From Erythroxylum novogranatense (Eukaryota > Streptophyta > Magnoliopsida > Malpighiales > Erythroxylaceae): 64,000 bases of DNA. The translations under genes were made by a program, and so were the position numbers. Positions 36,964 to 48,997 of the stretch are shown here, piece by piece. Position 1 is the first letter of the stretch, and each line of letters begins with the position of its first letter. The stretch lies in assembly GCA_029891385.1 (NCBI GenBank), contig CM057235.1, positions 11,093,001-11,157,000 of the forward strand. The letters run 5' to 3'. Under the pieces are notes generated by a model. That model worked only from the letters and a program-made list of their open reading frames with translations, did not search any database and was not told the origin of the DNA.

Positions 36964-36975
36964 TGGTATCAGAGC
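36964..36975 (+). other. LARD-10 primer-binding site (initiator tRNA-Met)
   Basis: TGGTATCAGAGC is a perfect match to the common plant PBS complementary to initiator tRNA-Met. It lies six bases after the 5' LTR end. Confidence 0.92.
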
Positions 36976-39900
36976 CCAGCAATACGAATGTATCTGGGCA
37001 CAGTTTGAAACATAGGGCAAGTTGCATGCATTTGAGTTGTGTCATTGCAGATCGTGGTAATCGATCCTTGTTCGAGTTGCGAGGATAAATCCTACGTCTT
37101 GCATATGTGTTAAGTGATTAAGAGAGAAAAATGAGATCAGATTAGAATGTGAAACCAGAAAGTATATGGGTAATTAGGAAGGGGAAAAAGGAAAAATGAA
37201 TAATAAGATGTATGTTATACTGTGATTATAAACCCTCGAATTTGGTATCAGTATAACTATGTTGGCATGGGTTAATTGAGGAAAGAAACGATATCAAAAG
37301 GAATTAGGGGATTTTAAGTGGCAATATTACAGCGAAAGAAAACGAACATTTCTACAGCATGGAGAGATCCACTGTGAATATGAGAAACACATTGGTTAAA
37401 GTATGCCTATGTGCGAGTAAAAGTTCGAGATGATTAGGGAATTAGAGTTGTGACTCGTATATTCAACGAAATGGGGATAATTGGAACTGAGTAAAAAGTA
37501 TATGGTCCGATCAGGCAAATAGGGATTCACTACATTTGTGTTAGTGGATATCATAGATGAGGATGATAGCGAGATTGGAATGAGATCAATATTGTACCGT
37601 AATGGTCTACTTTAAACAAAAAAAAGCGAAGTGATTCTAAGGTTAGAAAGAGATAGAAATGGTGAGATGAAAGTGTACAGATGAACTGAAGTGGACTCAT
37701 GAGCGCATGAGTAGGGACCAAAATGGTTATGTGAATACTTGTAAATCAGTATAAAGCGATATTCGGAGAAAAGAAAGGCTGGAAATTTTTACTGCTAGTG
37801 CATCGGAAAATTCTGGATTGGTTGAATATAGGTATAGGAAACGGAAATGGTAAATGGATGGATAAATAGAGAGAGATACAATGTATTTGTATTAATGATT
37901 TTGTCGTGTTTTGGGTGATGTGCTCCCGAATGTCCTATCAATGTGAATACCCTATCGTGGATTGTTTGAGGAAAATAAAGAGAGACGTAGCAATAATGCG
38001 ATGACATTGTATAAGCCAAGTGGATATGACCTTAAAAGGTCAAGCTGATACATGAATGATATGGGAATGAAACTAGGGAAAAAAATGAAACAATGATAGT
38101 GATATATGAAAAAAGTTGTCGCATTTAAGTCGATTTACCGTTGGGAGTATCTATTGGACAGTAAAGTTGATCATGATTAATGAAACGTATGTGAAAGATA
38201 TATGGAAATGATAGAGGAGATGATCGGTGAATGATTAGAGTGGCTATAAGTGTAAAGTTCCTAATGGGTTAAAGTAAGACATAAGATGACTGAATGTACC
38301 TTTATGAGAGGAAATGAAAAAAAAAGTATATATTATGGCATCATTCCTCTATTTGAGGATTAGCATAAACGGAAAGGAGTTTTATGGAAGTCTGAATTGT
38401 ATAGGTTACTAATTGGCTTTCGGACAAGATGAAATAAGTTCTGGTGAGGTGTAGATTACGGAATAAGAGTTAAAGAAAGTGTTTATGTGACTGTCACGTG
38501 GAACCTTAGCGCAAAGACTGTTCTGATCATTAAATTATGGCATAAAATTGTTCTGATTGAGATAGTGCGTATAGTTGAGAATGATTGAAAAGTAATTAGG
38601 GACACTAATTGGCTGATGAGACTTTCGTGACCAGTATAATGATGGTAGCAAGACTAATGGTCAAACGAAAAGAAGTACGGACGAAATCAAAAGTGAAATT
38701 GAGACATATCTCAAGAGGAGATTTAGACATAACAAGTGAAATATACGACTGAGGTTATCTATATTGTGTGTACAGAAATGTAAAGTATCCAACTACGTAA
38801 GGGGAATTTTAATTTGAGGTGATTCTATTGCAATGTGAAGTGAATAGATCTCCATATGTGATGCAAAACTGTTGAGAAATCTTGATTTGAAACTAAGAAG
38901 AAAATAGTCTCGAACTGCGAAGTGAAATACTCAAATAAAGTGGAATTTATGGAAGTCCAAGTACGGATCACTAGGTATTGGCATATGTTGATGTGAATGA
39001 TAGGAAATAAATTGAAAATAGAAAATGATTAGAGACAAGAAGTCCTAAAGGGATTGCAAATACACTACTTGTGGACTCAATGAAAAGGTTGAATGATGTA
39101 TGGTAAAGTCAACAAGACCCTAATAGGGAATTATGTGAGGTAAGCAAATGGTAGTGACTATGTTTATAGAAGAAATGTGTTTGAAAGTGTTGAACAGTGA
39201 AAAGTAAAAAGAACTATATGAATAATCGAAGAATTTGATACTGAGGATGAGCATGCCCTTGGAGAGTGGGCAGTGTGTGATGAGCTGAGACAATATGTTA
39301 AAATGATATAAGATAAATTGAACTGACTTTGATAAATGGTATTGGAGACTTTAGATTCCTATAAGGATACATTGTGTTAATTCGAGGAAAATAATGGGCA
39401 TAAATGACTACTATACCGACAATTCTGAAATGAACAGACAATTCTACCGACTAAACTCAAATAATGAACAGATAATGTTGCAATGAATAGATCAATTACA
39501 GATATTGGGATTTCCAAAGAATGTTAAGTAGATTATGGGTAATTGTGAAGTGTTACTAGAAAATTGAAGATATAGATCTAGTGATACTGGATAAAGGTAA
39601 GAAAGGTTAAGAGTGCAGGAGTTAAAGTAGTGAGTCCTATGATGAGTCTGAATATGCGAGTGAAATCGGAAAAACAATATTGCATGCTTCAAAGAAGAAG
39701 TATATGTACCCGACAAAAAGTGCTAGAACAAGAAAGTGAACAGTTGAAGCTAGACATTCTAATAAGTATATGAAAAAGTGAAATTGAATAACTATGAGTA
39801 TAGAACGAAGTGGTTATAGATTCAAGTGCGTAGAGGTTTGAATGTTCAATAGGAAAAGTGTTTAAGTATTTGGACTATAGAGGATTATAACCTCATGATA

Positions 39901-40703
39901 TAATTTTGATTGAATGATTATAGAACTAATGGTGAGCACAAGATGGAATTGTACACGCTTGTATTACAGAAAAAAATGCCTAACAAGAGGCAAAGACCAA
40001 CAGTGAGTCGAGATGCTTGTGATGAGTGAAACAAAGGAAAGGGCTTAGGAAAACTGCATGGGTTAGCTGAAGTGGATCAGGATCGGACAAATGAAAAAGA
40101 ATTAAATACATATAGAACAGTGACGTGTCAAAAGAACACTGAATCTGGACTAAGAGTCAATGTAATATGAGGGGTAAATGCGTTAAATGGATTACCACCG
40201 GTTATAGTGAAAAATAGAGATAAGTGCCACTGTGTCGGTACTAAAGGATAGGGAAGTGTCGCAGACGAGAGAAACTATTTTATTGGAAGTATCATAGTGA
40301 CAAAGTATACCCAGAATTGGCAAAAAGGGGTATTAATGAAGTTATTGGAATAAGTCTATATATTGAGAAAAAGGTATTGGATGGATAAAACGTGATGAGT
40401 GAGCGGATTCGGAAATAATGAACTGAGTCATAGCATCGGAACCAAAGGTAGTGGCTGCTCTGGAAATGACAGGTGAGATAATTAAGAGAGTGAGATTGTC
40501 AACTGACAGCCTTGTTGAATCCGTCTACTGTGATGAGTGATAATGAGTTAACCAAATAAGTGAATGAACAACTGACTGAGTGTGGTTACTGTGACCTTTC
40601 GGAAAATGAATCATTGAGTGGAAAAGTGTATGGGACATGTAGGGTCATTTGATAACTGTCATAGTGAACCGTTGACTGAGAATTTCGAGGACGAAATTTA
40701 TAT
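36976..40703 (+). other. Non-coding, purine-rich interior of LARD-10
   Basis: About 3.7 kb with no plus-strand open frame of 60 codons or more after the first few hundred bases. I found no zinc knuckle, YVDD-like box, protease or integrase motif. The plus strand is visibly rich in A and G over nearly the whole length, unlike the flanking LTRs, which are rich in G and T on the same strand. Only the tail near 40681-40700 (aatttcgaggacgaaattta) resembles a chromovirus pol end. It may be a degraded pol or a conserved non-coding interior. Confidence 0.7.
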
Positions 40704-40716
40704 AAGGAGGGGAGAA
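40704..40716 (+). other. LARD-10 polypurine tract
   Basis: aaggaggggagaa immediately upstream of the 3' LTR start; primes plus-strand synthesis in LTR elements. Confidence 0.85.
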
Positions 40717-40852
40717 TTGTAACATCCCACCCCCGATAGGAAGGGTAAAACAGTAAATTTGGCATAGGATGAGATGCATTGGATTGACTTAGGACTGTTC
40801 ATGCATAATAGGATTGGTACACAGTATCATTTGTGCACATGAAAGTACTGTA

Positions 40853-40878
40853 CATGCATACATGACATTCTCGATTTT
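40853..40878 (+). promoter_or_regulatory. Conserved box 135-160 bp from the LARD-10 3' LTR start
   Basis: catgcatacatgacattctc followed by gatttt. It is the 3' LTR copy of the box at 29828. Confidence 0.45.
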
Positions 40879-41499
40879 CGTGCCTAATGTAATTCTATTG
40901 TGATTAACGTGGTTATTGGGTTTGAAAAATTATTCTGAGTGAGTCATTGAGTGTTTTATATTTTAAGGGATTTTAAAATTCCCGAACCGGAAAAAAATCG
41001 CTAAGCGACGAACCGGTTGATTTTCGGTAGCGAAAATCTCTATCCAATGGCACTGTAATATTAGGTATATTATTTTGGGATTGAAATTAGGGCCATTGTA
41101 CTAGAATGAGTCAAATTGCATTAGGGTTCCTATTTACTAAATTGTTTTTAGCCTATTTTATCCTTTTTCTTAGAATTTGCCACTTGTCCTAAAGGGTTTT
41201 AATGGGTTTTGTCTTGTTCCTAGCTATTAAAGTCGGCAACTTCATGGATAAAGGGATGAAAAAGATGAATTTAGTGCTTATGGCTCCTCATCATCCGAAA
41301 ACCTACTTTTAGTTCCTCATCTCCATCGATTTTTTTTCTCCTTCTTTACATGTTAATTCCTCCCACCTTAAGAGCCTTGCATGCATCCAAGTTACTCTCT
41401 TGCCATGGAGAACTTACCCTTGCATGGTGTTAGAAGAAGTTGTTAGAGAGAGTAGTAAAGAAAGAATTGAAGGAAGTGAAGAGTGGAAGCTTTAAGTAG

Positions 41500-44159
41500 G
41501 TAAGTTTTTGTTTTAAGCTTTCATTTATACATTTAATGAATAAATTGGTTGTTAGATGCATTGATGGGTGTGTATTGGTCATTAATCATGGTTTATGATG
41601 ATCTATTGGCTCAATTCTTGTGTGATTAGGATGCTTATGCATGTGGAATTGGTATTAGAAGTGATAGGATTTAAGTTGAAGATGAAAGCTGGAAAATGGA
41701 TTTTTGACCTACTGTACTGTTTTGAGCATAACTCATTTTGTGGTTATGCAAATGAGTCGACGTTTGTGCCCAATTAAACTTTGGCTTGTTGGCTACTTTT
41801 TTTGTGTAAAATAGGTGTTGTCTAATTTTAGTCTTAAGAGGGTGAATTTTAGCATGGAAAGTTACTGGTGATGGCTGGAATGAACAATAACCGAACCACA
41901 TAACCTAGAGTTTTGATGATTTGTCTAGATTAATTGAGAAGGAATTAGGGAAAATGGTCTTCATGAAAGTTGAAGCCTATATTGTTAGCTTTCCATGGCT
42001 ACTAATTTTGTAATTTTTCGATATGTATATTGGGAGATATCCACTGTTAACTATTGACTGATTTTGGACATGGTGGTGAAACCTAGCCTAAGTGTCAGAT
42101 TCGCGAGCATTCTGATTGGAAACAATTTTTGCAATTTCTGTCAATTGAATTAGCTTGAGTGATCTTCTGAATAGTTGTAGAGAAAACATTTATCTTGAAA
42201 ATGGTATATAGCATGTAATTTTTGGAGATCAGATTTGGGAGTTATGAGTTTTTAAAACCTGAACCTGCATAAAGGTGTTAACTGCTGATCATGGCAGAAA
42301 CTTGCATAAAAGTTTTGAATTGGTTAGAGATGGAATTGGCTCTTAAGCTCTTCATGAAACTTGAATTATGTGGTTTTATCTTTCCAATGATATAAGGTAG
42401 GGATTTTTTTGACTTGTGTACAGGGAGTTATGCTTGATAGAACATTACTGTCCAGATTGGGTGATTTCTGGGACAGCATCATTGATTGAATTATTTGACC
42501 TAGTTAACAATTGAATTTGATTTTGTGTTGTTCATGAAAGTTGTTGATAACATTGGGATATTTCTGAGCATATTTATTATGTAATTTTTGACTAAGGAAC
42601 TGGAAAGTTACAGATTTTATAAACTGTTGCACTGTTTTGACAAATGTTGCACTGTTTTGAGAGGCATTGTGAGGGCAGTAACTTTGATTGCATTTTTGAC
42701 ACCCTTAGAGGTGAAATTGTCTTTTGTGTCCTGCATGAAACTTGTAGAGCTCTCTTTTCTCTATAAAATAGACACCTTTTTTTTTTCCAATTTGGAGTCC
42801 GGAGTAGGGAGTTATGCCCTGTGTAAGTTGGGATGTCGGAGGACGTTGTTTTAGATCTGCTATTGTATAGCATAAGTCGACTTGCACCCCATATAAGTCG
42901 ACTAGTACATACACAGTGGTAGAAGTCGACTTGCATCCTCAGACAAGTCGACTAGGATCATATATTTTCCTTCTTTTGCTCATAACTTTTCCGTCCGACA
43001 TCCGATTGACCTAATTCTTGAGGCATCAGATTCGTGAGACATTGAATTTCATTTCATGAGAAATTGGGAATTTTTGGACGGGAAATTGACGGGTGTCCGG
43101 AAAATGGGTATTTCATCACTGTTTTATTTAATTGGGGACCTAAAGAGGTCCAAATTGAGCGCCGTCAGCGCCATTAGATTTCTAATTTTTTTTAGACGGA
43201 TTATATGATGGAAAATATTGGATTAAGGCCGGGAATATCATGAACATGCATTGTGCACCTTCTAAGTGTTACATGTGCATTCTGAAATAGTTCTGATTGA
43301 ACAATTGATAATGTTTATATACTGTCACTGTTATAGAGTCACACTTAGAGCGTCGGTCCACCAACGTCACTGAGACTTCCAGATATTGGCTTGGAAGTAC
43401 AGGTGAGTAACCTAGATGGTTCCTCGATTAGTAAGTGTTTATAATTCTGCACTTATAACTCTGTGGAGAATAATGGTGGGATCAGAATTGCGATCGTTTA
43501 CTGCCTCTGGATTCCGGACGGAGGGTCCGATGAATTGGAAGATCTGACATAGAAGTATATCTGTTTGTGATTCTGTGAACTGACTGGCTTCCACTGTGTG
43601 ACACTGTGATACATAATTTGATTGTACCGTTACTGCTTAACTGGATTGTGATCACTTGTGATGTACTGTGATCCACTATGATATACTGTGATCTGCTTGC
43701 TACCTTTGCATCGCATTTCGACGCCTACTAGGCGCATCGTTTTATACTGACAGTTAAATTGGGCATATGCATTGCATACATCAATGCATAAACTGATAAT
43801 AATGATAGTTGTGATCTGAGTCGCCACTGTTACTGAACCGAGCCTCGTGCTCGAGGGGAGTTAGTGCATACCCAGAGGGCTCTCCTACTCCCTAGATGCA
43901 TCTACTGAATAATGATCACTATTAAGTGCTCGGTCACAACACTGTAATAAACTGGAAAAGAGTCACATGTGCATTGCATACAAATGTGATAACGATTTAC
44001 TGGCTCGCATGAGTTTTGTAAATTGTTATAAGATAATACTGAAAGTATCATTGACTGAAACTGTGAATTGCTTGCGATATGCATGAATTGGGTGGACTAT
44101 CGATGATGGTTCCTCACTGAGTTCGCAAAACTCACCCAAAATTTGCATCTATTTTTCAG
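41500..44159 (+). other. Candidate intron in the LARD-10 3' LTR
   Basis: Donor agtag|gtaagttttt and acceptor catctatttttcag|gtcttg. The interval contains the repeat modules and the AAGTCGACTT array. It parallels 20023-22057 in LTR-8. Confidence 0.35.
42872..42955 (+). repeat. AAGTCGACTT array in the LARD-10 3' LTR
   Basis: Four GTCGAC cores at 42876, 42898, 42925 and 42948, two within AAGTCGACTT and two within AAGTCGACTA, spaced 22-27 bp. It is followed by ttttgctcataacttttccg (about 42974), the block that follows arrays in other LTRs. It is absent from the 5' LTR of the same element. Confidence 0.85.
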
Positions 44160-44580
44160 GTCTTGAAGAATACCCCGGTTGACACGGGAGTATGTCTACT
44201 GTAGACAAGTGAAGGATAGAGAGCGGGATCAGTTCGTGTCTGCATTAGTGTCTTATTGAATTGTATTCCGTAATCATTGTGCAATAATGCTTTGTATTTA
44301 TAATGAGCCCAATTTAGTTATGGCTCTTTGTACATTAAATGATTGTAACTTATTGCTGAATGATTGTAATAACTGAAAATGTTTACTGTTGAAACTGAAA
44401 CTGTGTATTTCTGATTGTGGGCTCAGATTGTTACTGTCTTTTCAACGCGAATGAAAAATAAAAACAAACAATTGTATACTGATTTTTGACCGACTGATGT
44501 AGTACGCCACCCTCGCGGGACACGGACTCGGATATTGCCAAAGATATCGGGTTCGGGTCATGCGGGAGTGGGGTGTTACA

Positions 44581-45800
44581 TTCCTGAGCACTTACTAGTT
44601 ATCATTTCCTCTTGTTTATCAGGTGCCATGGAGGAGTAGTTGTTGAGGGTACTGCAGGAACACAAGAAGGCCATTGGGTGGTCTATAATAGATATCAAGG
44701 GTATCAGCCCTTCCTTTTGTACACACCATGTTTTCATGAAGGATGGAAGCAAGGCAATAGTGCAACCCCTGAGGAGACTTAACCCACACATGAAGGAGGT
44801 AGTGAAAGATGAGGTAGTAAAGTTTCTAGGATTATCTATCCCATTTTTTATTATAGTTAGGTTAGTCCTATGCACATGGTGTCAAAGAAGGGAGGCACCA
44901 CTATGGTTGAAAATGAAAAAATGAATTGATAGCCACTAGGAAGGTAACTGAGTAGAGAATGTGCATAAAATATAAGAAGTTGAATGATGCCACCAGGAAA
45001 GATCATTTTCCTTTACATTTCATTGATCAGATGATTGATAAATTAGCTGGACATGACTTTTATTATACGCTAGATGGATATAGTGGATATCTGCAGATTT
45101 CGATAGCCCCGGAAGATCAGGAGAAAACAACTTTTACATGTCCTTATGGTACATTTGCATATAGACGCATGTCATTTAGGTTATGCAATGCTCCGGCTAC
45201 ATTTCAAAGATGCATTATGGCAATTTTTTTGATATGCTTGAATCTTACAATGAAATTTTCATGGATGACTTATCTATGTTTGGTACTTCATTTGATGCAT
45301 GCTTGGGTAGCTTAGAGAAGGTCCTGATTAGGTGTGAAGAGACCCATTTAGTGCTAAATTAAGATAAATGTCATTTTATGATATATAAGTGCATTGTTCT
45401 AGGTCACAAGATTTCTAACAAGGATATACAGGTAGACCCAATAAAACTTGATGCCATTGAGAAACTTCCACCACCAAACAATGTTAGATCTATTAGAAGT
45501 TTCTTAGGCCATGCCAGTTTTTACCGTAGGTTCATTAAGGATTTTTCTAAGATTGCTAGACCTTTGATTGAATTGCTTGAAAAAGATGTTGTATTTAATT
45601 TTGACAATAAACGTTTCACATCTTTTCAATTTTTAAAGGATATGATTGTGACTGCACCTATTCTTATATCTCTTAACTGGTCTCTTCCTTTTGAATTAAT
45701 GTATGATGCAAGTGATTATGTAGTGGGTGCTGTTTTAGGCCAAAGATGAGGTAAGATCTTTCATCCTATTTTTTATGCAAGCAGGACACTAAACAGTGCA
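44581..45800 (+). pseudogene. pol: GYP-9 reverse transcriptase, decayed
   Basis: It would copy element RNA into DNA. The frame from 44640 reads EHKKAIGWSIIDIKGISPSF and LRRLNPHMKEVV, the usual gypsy RT entry. After frameshifts come KLNDATRKDHFPLHFIDQM (44977 on), LDGYSGYLQI, TFTCPYGTFAYRRM and CNAPATFQRC. The catalytic box reads FMDDLSMF near 45260, in a frame shifted after a T run at 45221. The later frame 45378-45749 gives VRSIRSFLGHASFYRRFIKDFS, the connection region. The start of this block joins the protease part at 29692 once LARD-10 is removed. Confidence 0.9.
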
Positions 45801-46200
45801 CAATGCCATTACACCACCATAAAAAAAGAGATCTTGGCGGTTGTGTTTGCTTTTGAAGAGTGTTGATCAAATTTGGTTTTGTCTAAAGTGATTATGTATA
45901 CTGACCACGCATCTTTGAAATACTTGAAGACAAAACCCGATGCTAAACAATGACTAATTCGTTGGGTGTTACTTTTGTAGGAATTTGACATTGAGCTGAG
46001 GGATAAGAAGGAAGCCGAGAATTTTTTAGCTAATCACTTATCAAGGTTGGATGTAGCTGCCATGGAGAGTGAAACAAAGAAGGACATTCAGGAGACCTTT
46101 CCTGATGAGCATATGATGGTTATGATAGTCACTCATTGGTTTGCAGACTATGTAAACTACCTTGCTGGTAATATATATTCCCCTGATCTTTCTTATGCTC
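45660..46200 (+). pseudogene. GYP-9 RNase H region, decayed
   Basis: It would degrade the RNA strand of the hybrid. ELMYDASDYVVGAVLGQR (45694 on) contains the first catalytic Asp. After a stop, IFHPIFYASRTLN, TTIKKEILAVVFAFE (with the conserved Glu) and MYTDHASLKYL (with the third Asp) follow. LRDKKEAENFLANHLSRL near 45995 is the C-terminal block. Four or more stops interrupt it. Confidence 0.85.
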
Positions 46201-46215
46201 TAAAGAAATTTTTTT

Positions 46216-47405
46216 TTGCTTAAGGTAAGATACTATCTTTGGGATGATCCTTTGCTTTACAAGATTTATATGGATGGTATTGTTAGGCGTTGCATTCCTG
46301 AAGAGGAAAAGCCCTCTGTGTTACATCATTGTCATTCTAAAAAGGCTGGGGGACATTATGATGCATCTAGGAAAACTCATAAGGTTTTAGAGTGTGGTTT
46401 CTATTGGCCCACCTTATTTAGGGATGCATTTGCATTTGTCAAATCTTGTGATAGGTGTCAAAGGGTTGGGAATATTAGTAGGAGACATGACATGCCATTG
46501 ACTAATATTCTTGTTTGCGAGGTTTTTGATGTTTGGGGCATAGACTTCATGTGACTATTCCATAAGTCTTTCTCCAATCAATATATATTGGTTGTTGTTG
46601 ATTATGTTAGCAAGTGGGTGGAAGTAGAGGCATTACCTATAAATGAGTCTAGACGTGTTGTTAAGTTTTTGAAGAAGAATATTTTTACATGTTTTGGCAC
46701 ACCTAGGGCTATCATTAGTGATAAGAGGTTGCATTTCTGCAATAAACTTTTTGATTCACTATTAGCTAAGTATGGGGTAATCTATAAAGTTGCTACTCCA
46801 TACCACTCCCAAACTAGTGGACAAGTTGAAGTCTCAAATATATAATTAAAGAAAATACTAGAGAAAACTATTAATGCTTCTAGGCGGGACTGGTCTTTAA
46901 AGATAAATGATGGACTTTGGGCATATAGGACTGCATTTAAGACAACCATAGGCATGTCACCATTCAAGATAGTGTATGGCAAGTCTTGTCATCTTCTAGT
47001 TGAGTTACAGCATCGTGCATACTGGGCTACCAAATTTCTTAACTTTGATTTGTCTTTTGCAGGTACTAAGAGACTTATGCAACTTTATGAGCTTGAAGAG
47101 TTCCGTTTGGATGCTTCTAACAATTCGAAGTTGTATAAGGAGCATGTGAAGAAGTGGCATGATAAGAAGATCCTTCACCGAGACTTTAAAGTAGGTGACC
47201 AGGTAATGATCTACAACTCTCGTCTTTGTCTTTTTCCAAGGAAGTGTAAGTCAAGGTGGTATGGTCCATTCACGGTGATCTAAGTCCTTCCATTTGGGAT
47301 CCTTGAGGTAAAACAAGAAAATGAAAACCCTTTTAAGGTAAATGGACAACGTGTATATGCACAGGTTTGTGGATAACTATGAGGAGCGATTGTATCTTCA
47401 TAACA
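46216..47405 (+). pseudogene. GYP-9 integrase, decayed
   Basis: It would insert the element DNA. The zinc finger is HHCHSKKAGGHYDASRKTHK ... CDRCQRVG (46325-46480), an HHCC pattern. The core starts VWGIDFM (first catalytic Asp, 46540), then a stop. VVDYVSKWVEVEALP and AIISDKRLHFCNK (second Asp; the usual GG after it is KR) follow. YHSQTSGQVEVSNI holds the catalytic Glu, then a stop. The frame from 46954 carries the C-terminal domain (SPFKIVYGKSCHLLVE; KWHDKKILHRDFKVGDQVM). The D-D-E residues are present but the frame is broken. Confidence 0.9.
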
Positions 47406-48397
47406 CTTCGCCTCCTTAATAGCAGTGCATGCCTTTCAGTAGGAATATATTTTTCTTTTTTTCTTTTTTGTGATTTCCTTTGCATTTCTTTCTTGATTAA
47501 TGCATTTCTTTGAGTTGTTTTGATTTTTCTTTAGGTTTGCGTGGTTGGCGACAAAGAGTTCTTAGCCGATTATTTTTTAGGGAAGTTTCTTCTTCCTCTT
47601 TCCCCTCTTTGTATTTGATTTTTGACTACTTAAACATTAGGGACCATGTCCATATTAAGTGTGGGGGGATTGAGTTTATGTGCATGTTGATGATATTGAA
47701 GTTGATGTTGAGAGATACACACTTGAATGGTTACGACTCTTTTGGGAGCTAACTTGGGTCCCGTTTATAATGAATTTGACCATAAAATTCTATCAAAGTA
47801 GTTAGAAGGAGAATTGAGTTGAATGCCTAAACTTGAATTAGGTAGCTTGAGAGGATAGTGAACCATGTGGATTGATTAAAGTAGTTGATTGCATAAACTT
47901 AGTCAATAACTGATGCTGAGTGATGAGGCAATGTATGAACTTTTGATAGATTTTCTTTTAAGCACACGTGAGGTCTTGAGCTATATGACTGCATTTCATA
48001 GTCATTTATTTTCTTTGATGTACGTGAGGCTTCCCTATATAGATTACATTCAGAACTTGCTCTGAACTTGTTTGATACTGCTAGTTACATGCTTTATGGA
48101 CATAATAAAGGCTTTCTTTGTTTTTAACCTTTAGTTTAAATGACCCACTAAACCATTTTTCCCTTGTTACCCCTTTTGAGCCTTTGACCTTGTTTTTTTT
48201 TATATTAATCACATTGCATTGAAACTTGAAAACTTTTAGCCTGATCCTTTCACAATTTGAATGAAGTACTAAGTATTTGATTCCTTGATTTATTAACTTT
48301 TGTTTTACACGCTATTATGAGATGTTTTAGAGGTACATCTACTTAGTTGTTGTTGATTTGTGCTACTACTATCTTCTTTTATGTTTATTGTTAAAAA

Positions 48398-48458
48398 CAC
48401 AAAAAGAAAAAAAGAGAAAAGAGAAAAGAGAAAAGAAAAGAAAAAAAAAAGAGATAAA
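48398..48458 (+). repeat. Purine tract (aaaag/agaaa)n
   Basis: About 60 bases of A and G only, built from gagaaaa-like units, in the GYP-9 3' region. Confidence 0.8.
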
Positions 48459-48986
48459 AATTTAGCATTTGATAGTGATGAGTAGTTGTAGTCCCATGTT
48501 TCTGTTTGCACATTTCAGAAGTTCTTTTTGATTGTCCCACATTACTTACTTTGTGAATGCTTGTGAGTAGCCTTTGCCCTTTTTACTTTACCTTAACCTA
48601 CGCCCCATTACAACTTCTAGTAAAATCCCTTCTAATCCACAATGATATGTACTCTATATAGTGAAAAATAGGTGAATTTGCAAGCCTATGGTAATGTAAT
48701 CTCTTAAAGGAAGCTTTGAGTGAAACATAACCCTTATACACTTGAGTTACATAAGTGAATATCATGAGGAAAGTTCATTTTAATTTTATGCTTACTTTTG
48801 ATCAAAGATATCTACCTTTGATTTTGTTTATATGCATTGATGAAAATATTATGATACATGTTATAACTTGATACTTGAGTTTGTCGAAGTTTAAGGGATT
48901 GTAAAAACTTTATTTTCTTTGAAAATGAAATGAAAGAATATGTTATTTGTGATCTAAGTAAGTTACTTAAGGATAAGCAACAATTC

Positions 48987-48997
48987 AAGTGTGGGGG
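48987..48997 (+). other. GYP-9 polypurine tract
   Basis: aagtgtggggg directly before the 3' LTR start tgttgctactgg at 48998. Confidence 0.8.

Larger units (their letters stand above)
29693..44580 (+). mobile_element. LARD-10: non-coding long-LTR retrotransposon inserted in GYP-9 pol
   Basis: It has a 5' LTR at 29693-36957 (containing LTR-11), PBS at 36964, an internal region of 3.76 kb, a polypurine tract at 40704-40716 and a 3' LTR at 40718-44580. LTR ends are TGTAACATCCCACC and GGGGT(A/G)TTACA. No frame in the interior resembles Gag or Pol. Long LTRs with a non-coding interior fit the LARD type known from other plants. The tail gaggacgaaattta before the PPT resembles the end of chromovirus (Tekay-like) pol. 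Flanking pentamers CACCT and TTCCT match at only three positions. GYP-9 coding sequence resumes directly at 44581. Confidence 0.85.
40718..44580 (+). repeat. 3' LTR of LARD-10, 3863 bp
   Basis: It starts tgtaacatcccacccccg and ends gtggggtgttaca, matching the 5' LTR apart from LTR-11, the 1241-bp block 42218-43458, about 45 bases near 43615-43660 and small indels. It contains the conserved box (40853-40878), modules about 180-204 bp apart (cores near 41965, 42169, 42356, 42536 and 42737) and the AAGTCGACTT array. GYP-9 RT sequence begins right after it. Confidence 0.92.
47406..48997 (+). other. GYP-9 3' region between integrase and 3' LTR
   Basis: About 1.6 kb with no supported protein. An Athila element could carry an env-like frame here, but none is visible. 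It contains two copies of AAGTGTGGGGG: one at 47658-47668 and the terminal polypurine tract at 48987-48997. A purine tract of A and G runs at about 48398-48458. Confidence 0.65.

Noticed and set aside
36964..36975. tRNA gene fragment (also 55432)
   Set aside because: These are 12-base primer-binding sites next to LTR ends; no cloverleaf or A/B box surrounds them.
47406..48997. Env-like gene of GYP-9
   Set aside because: No open frame with a signal peptide or membrane segment is visible in this interval.
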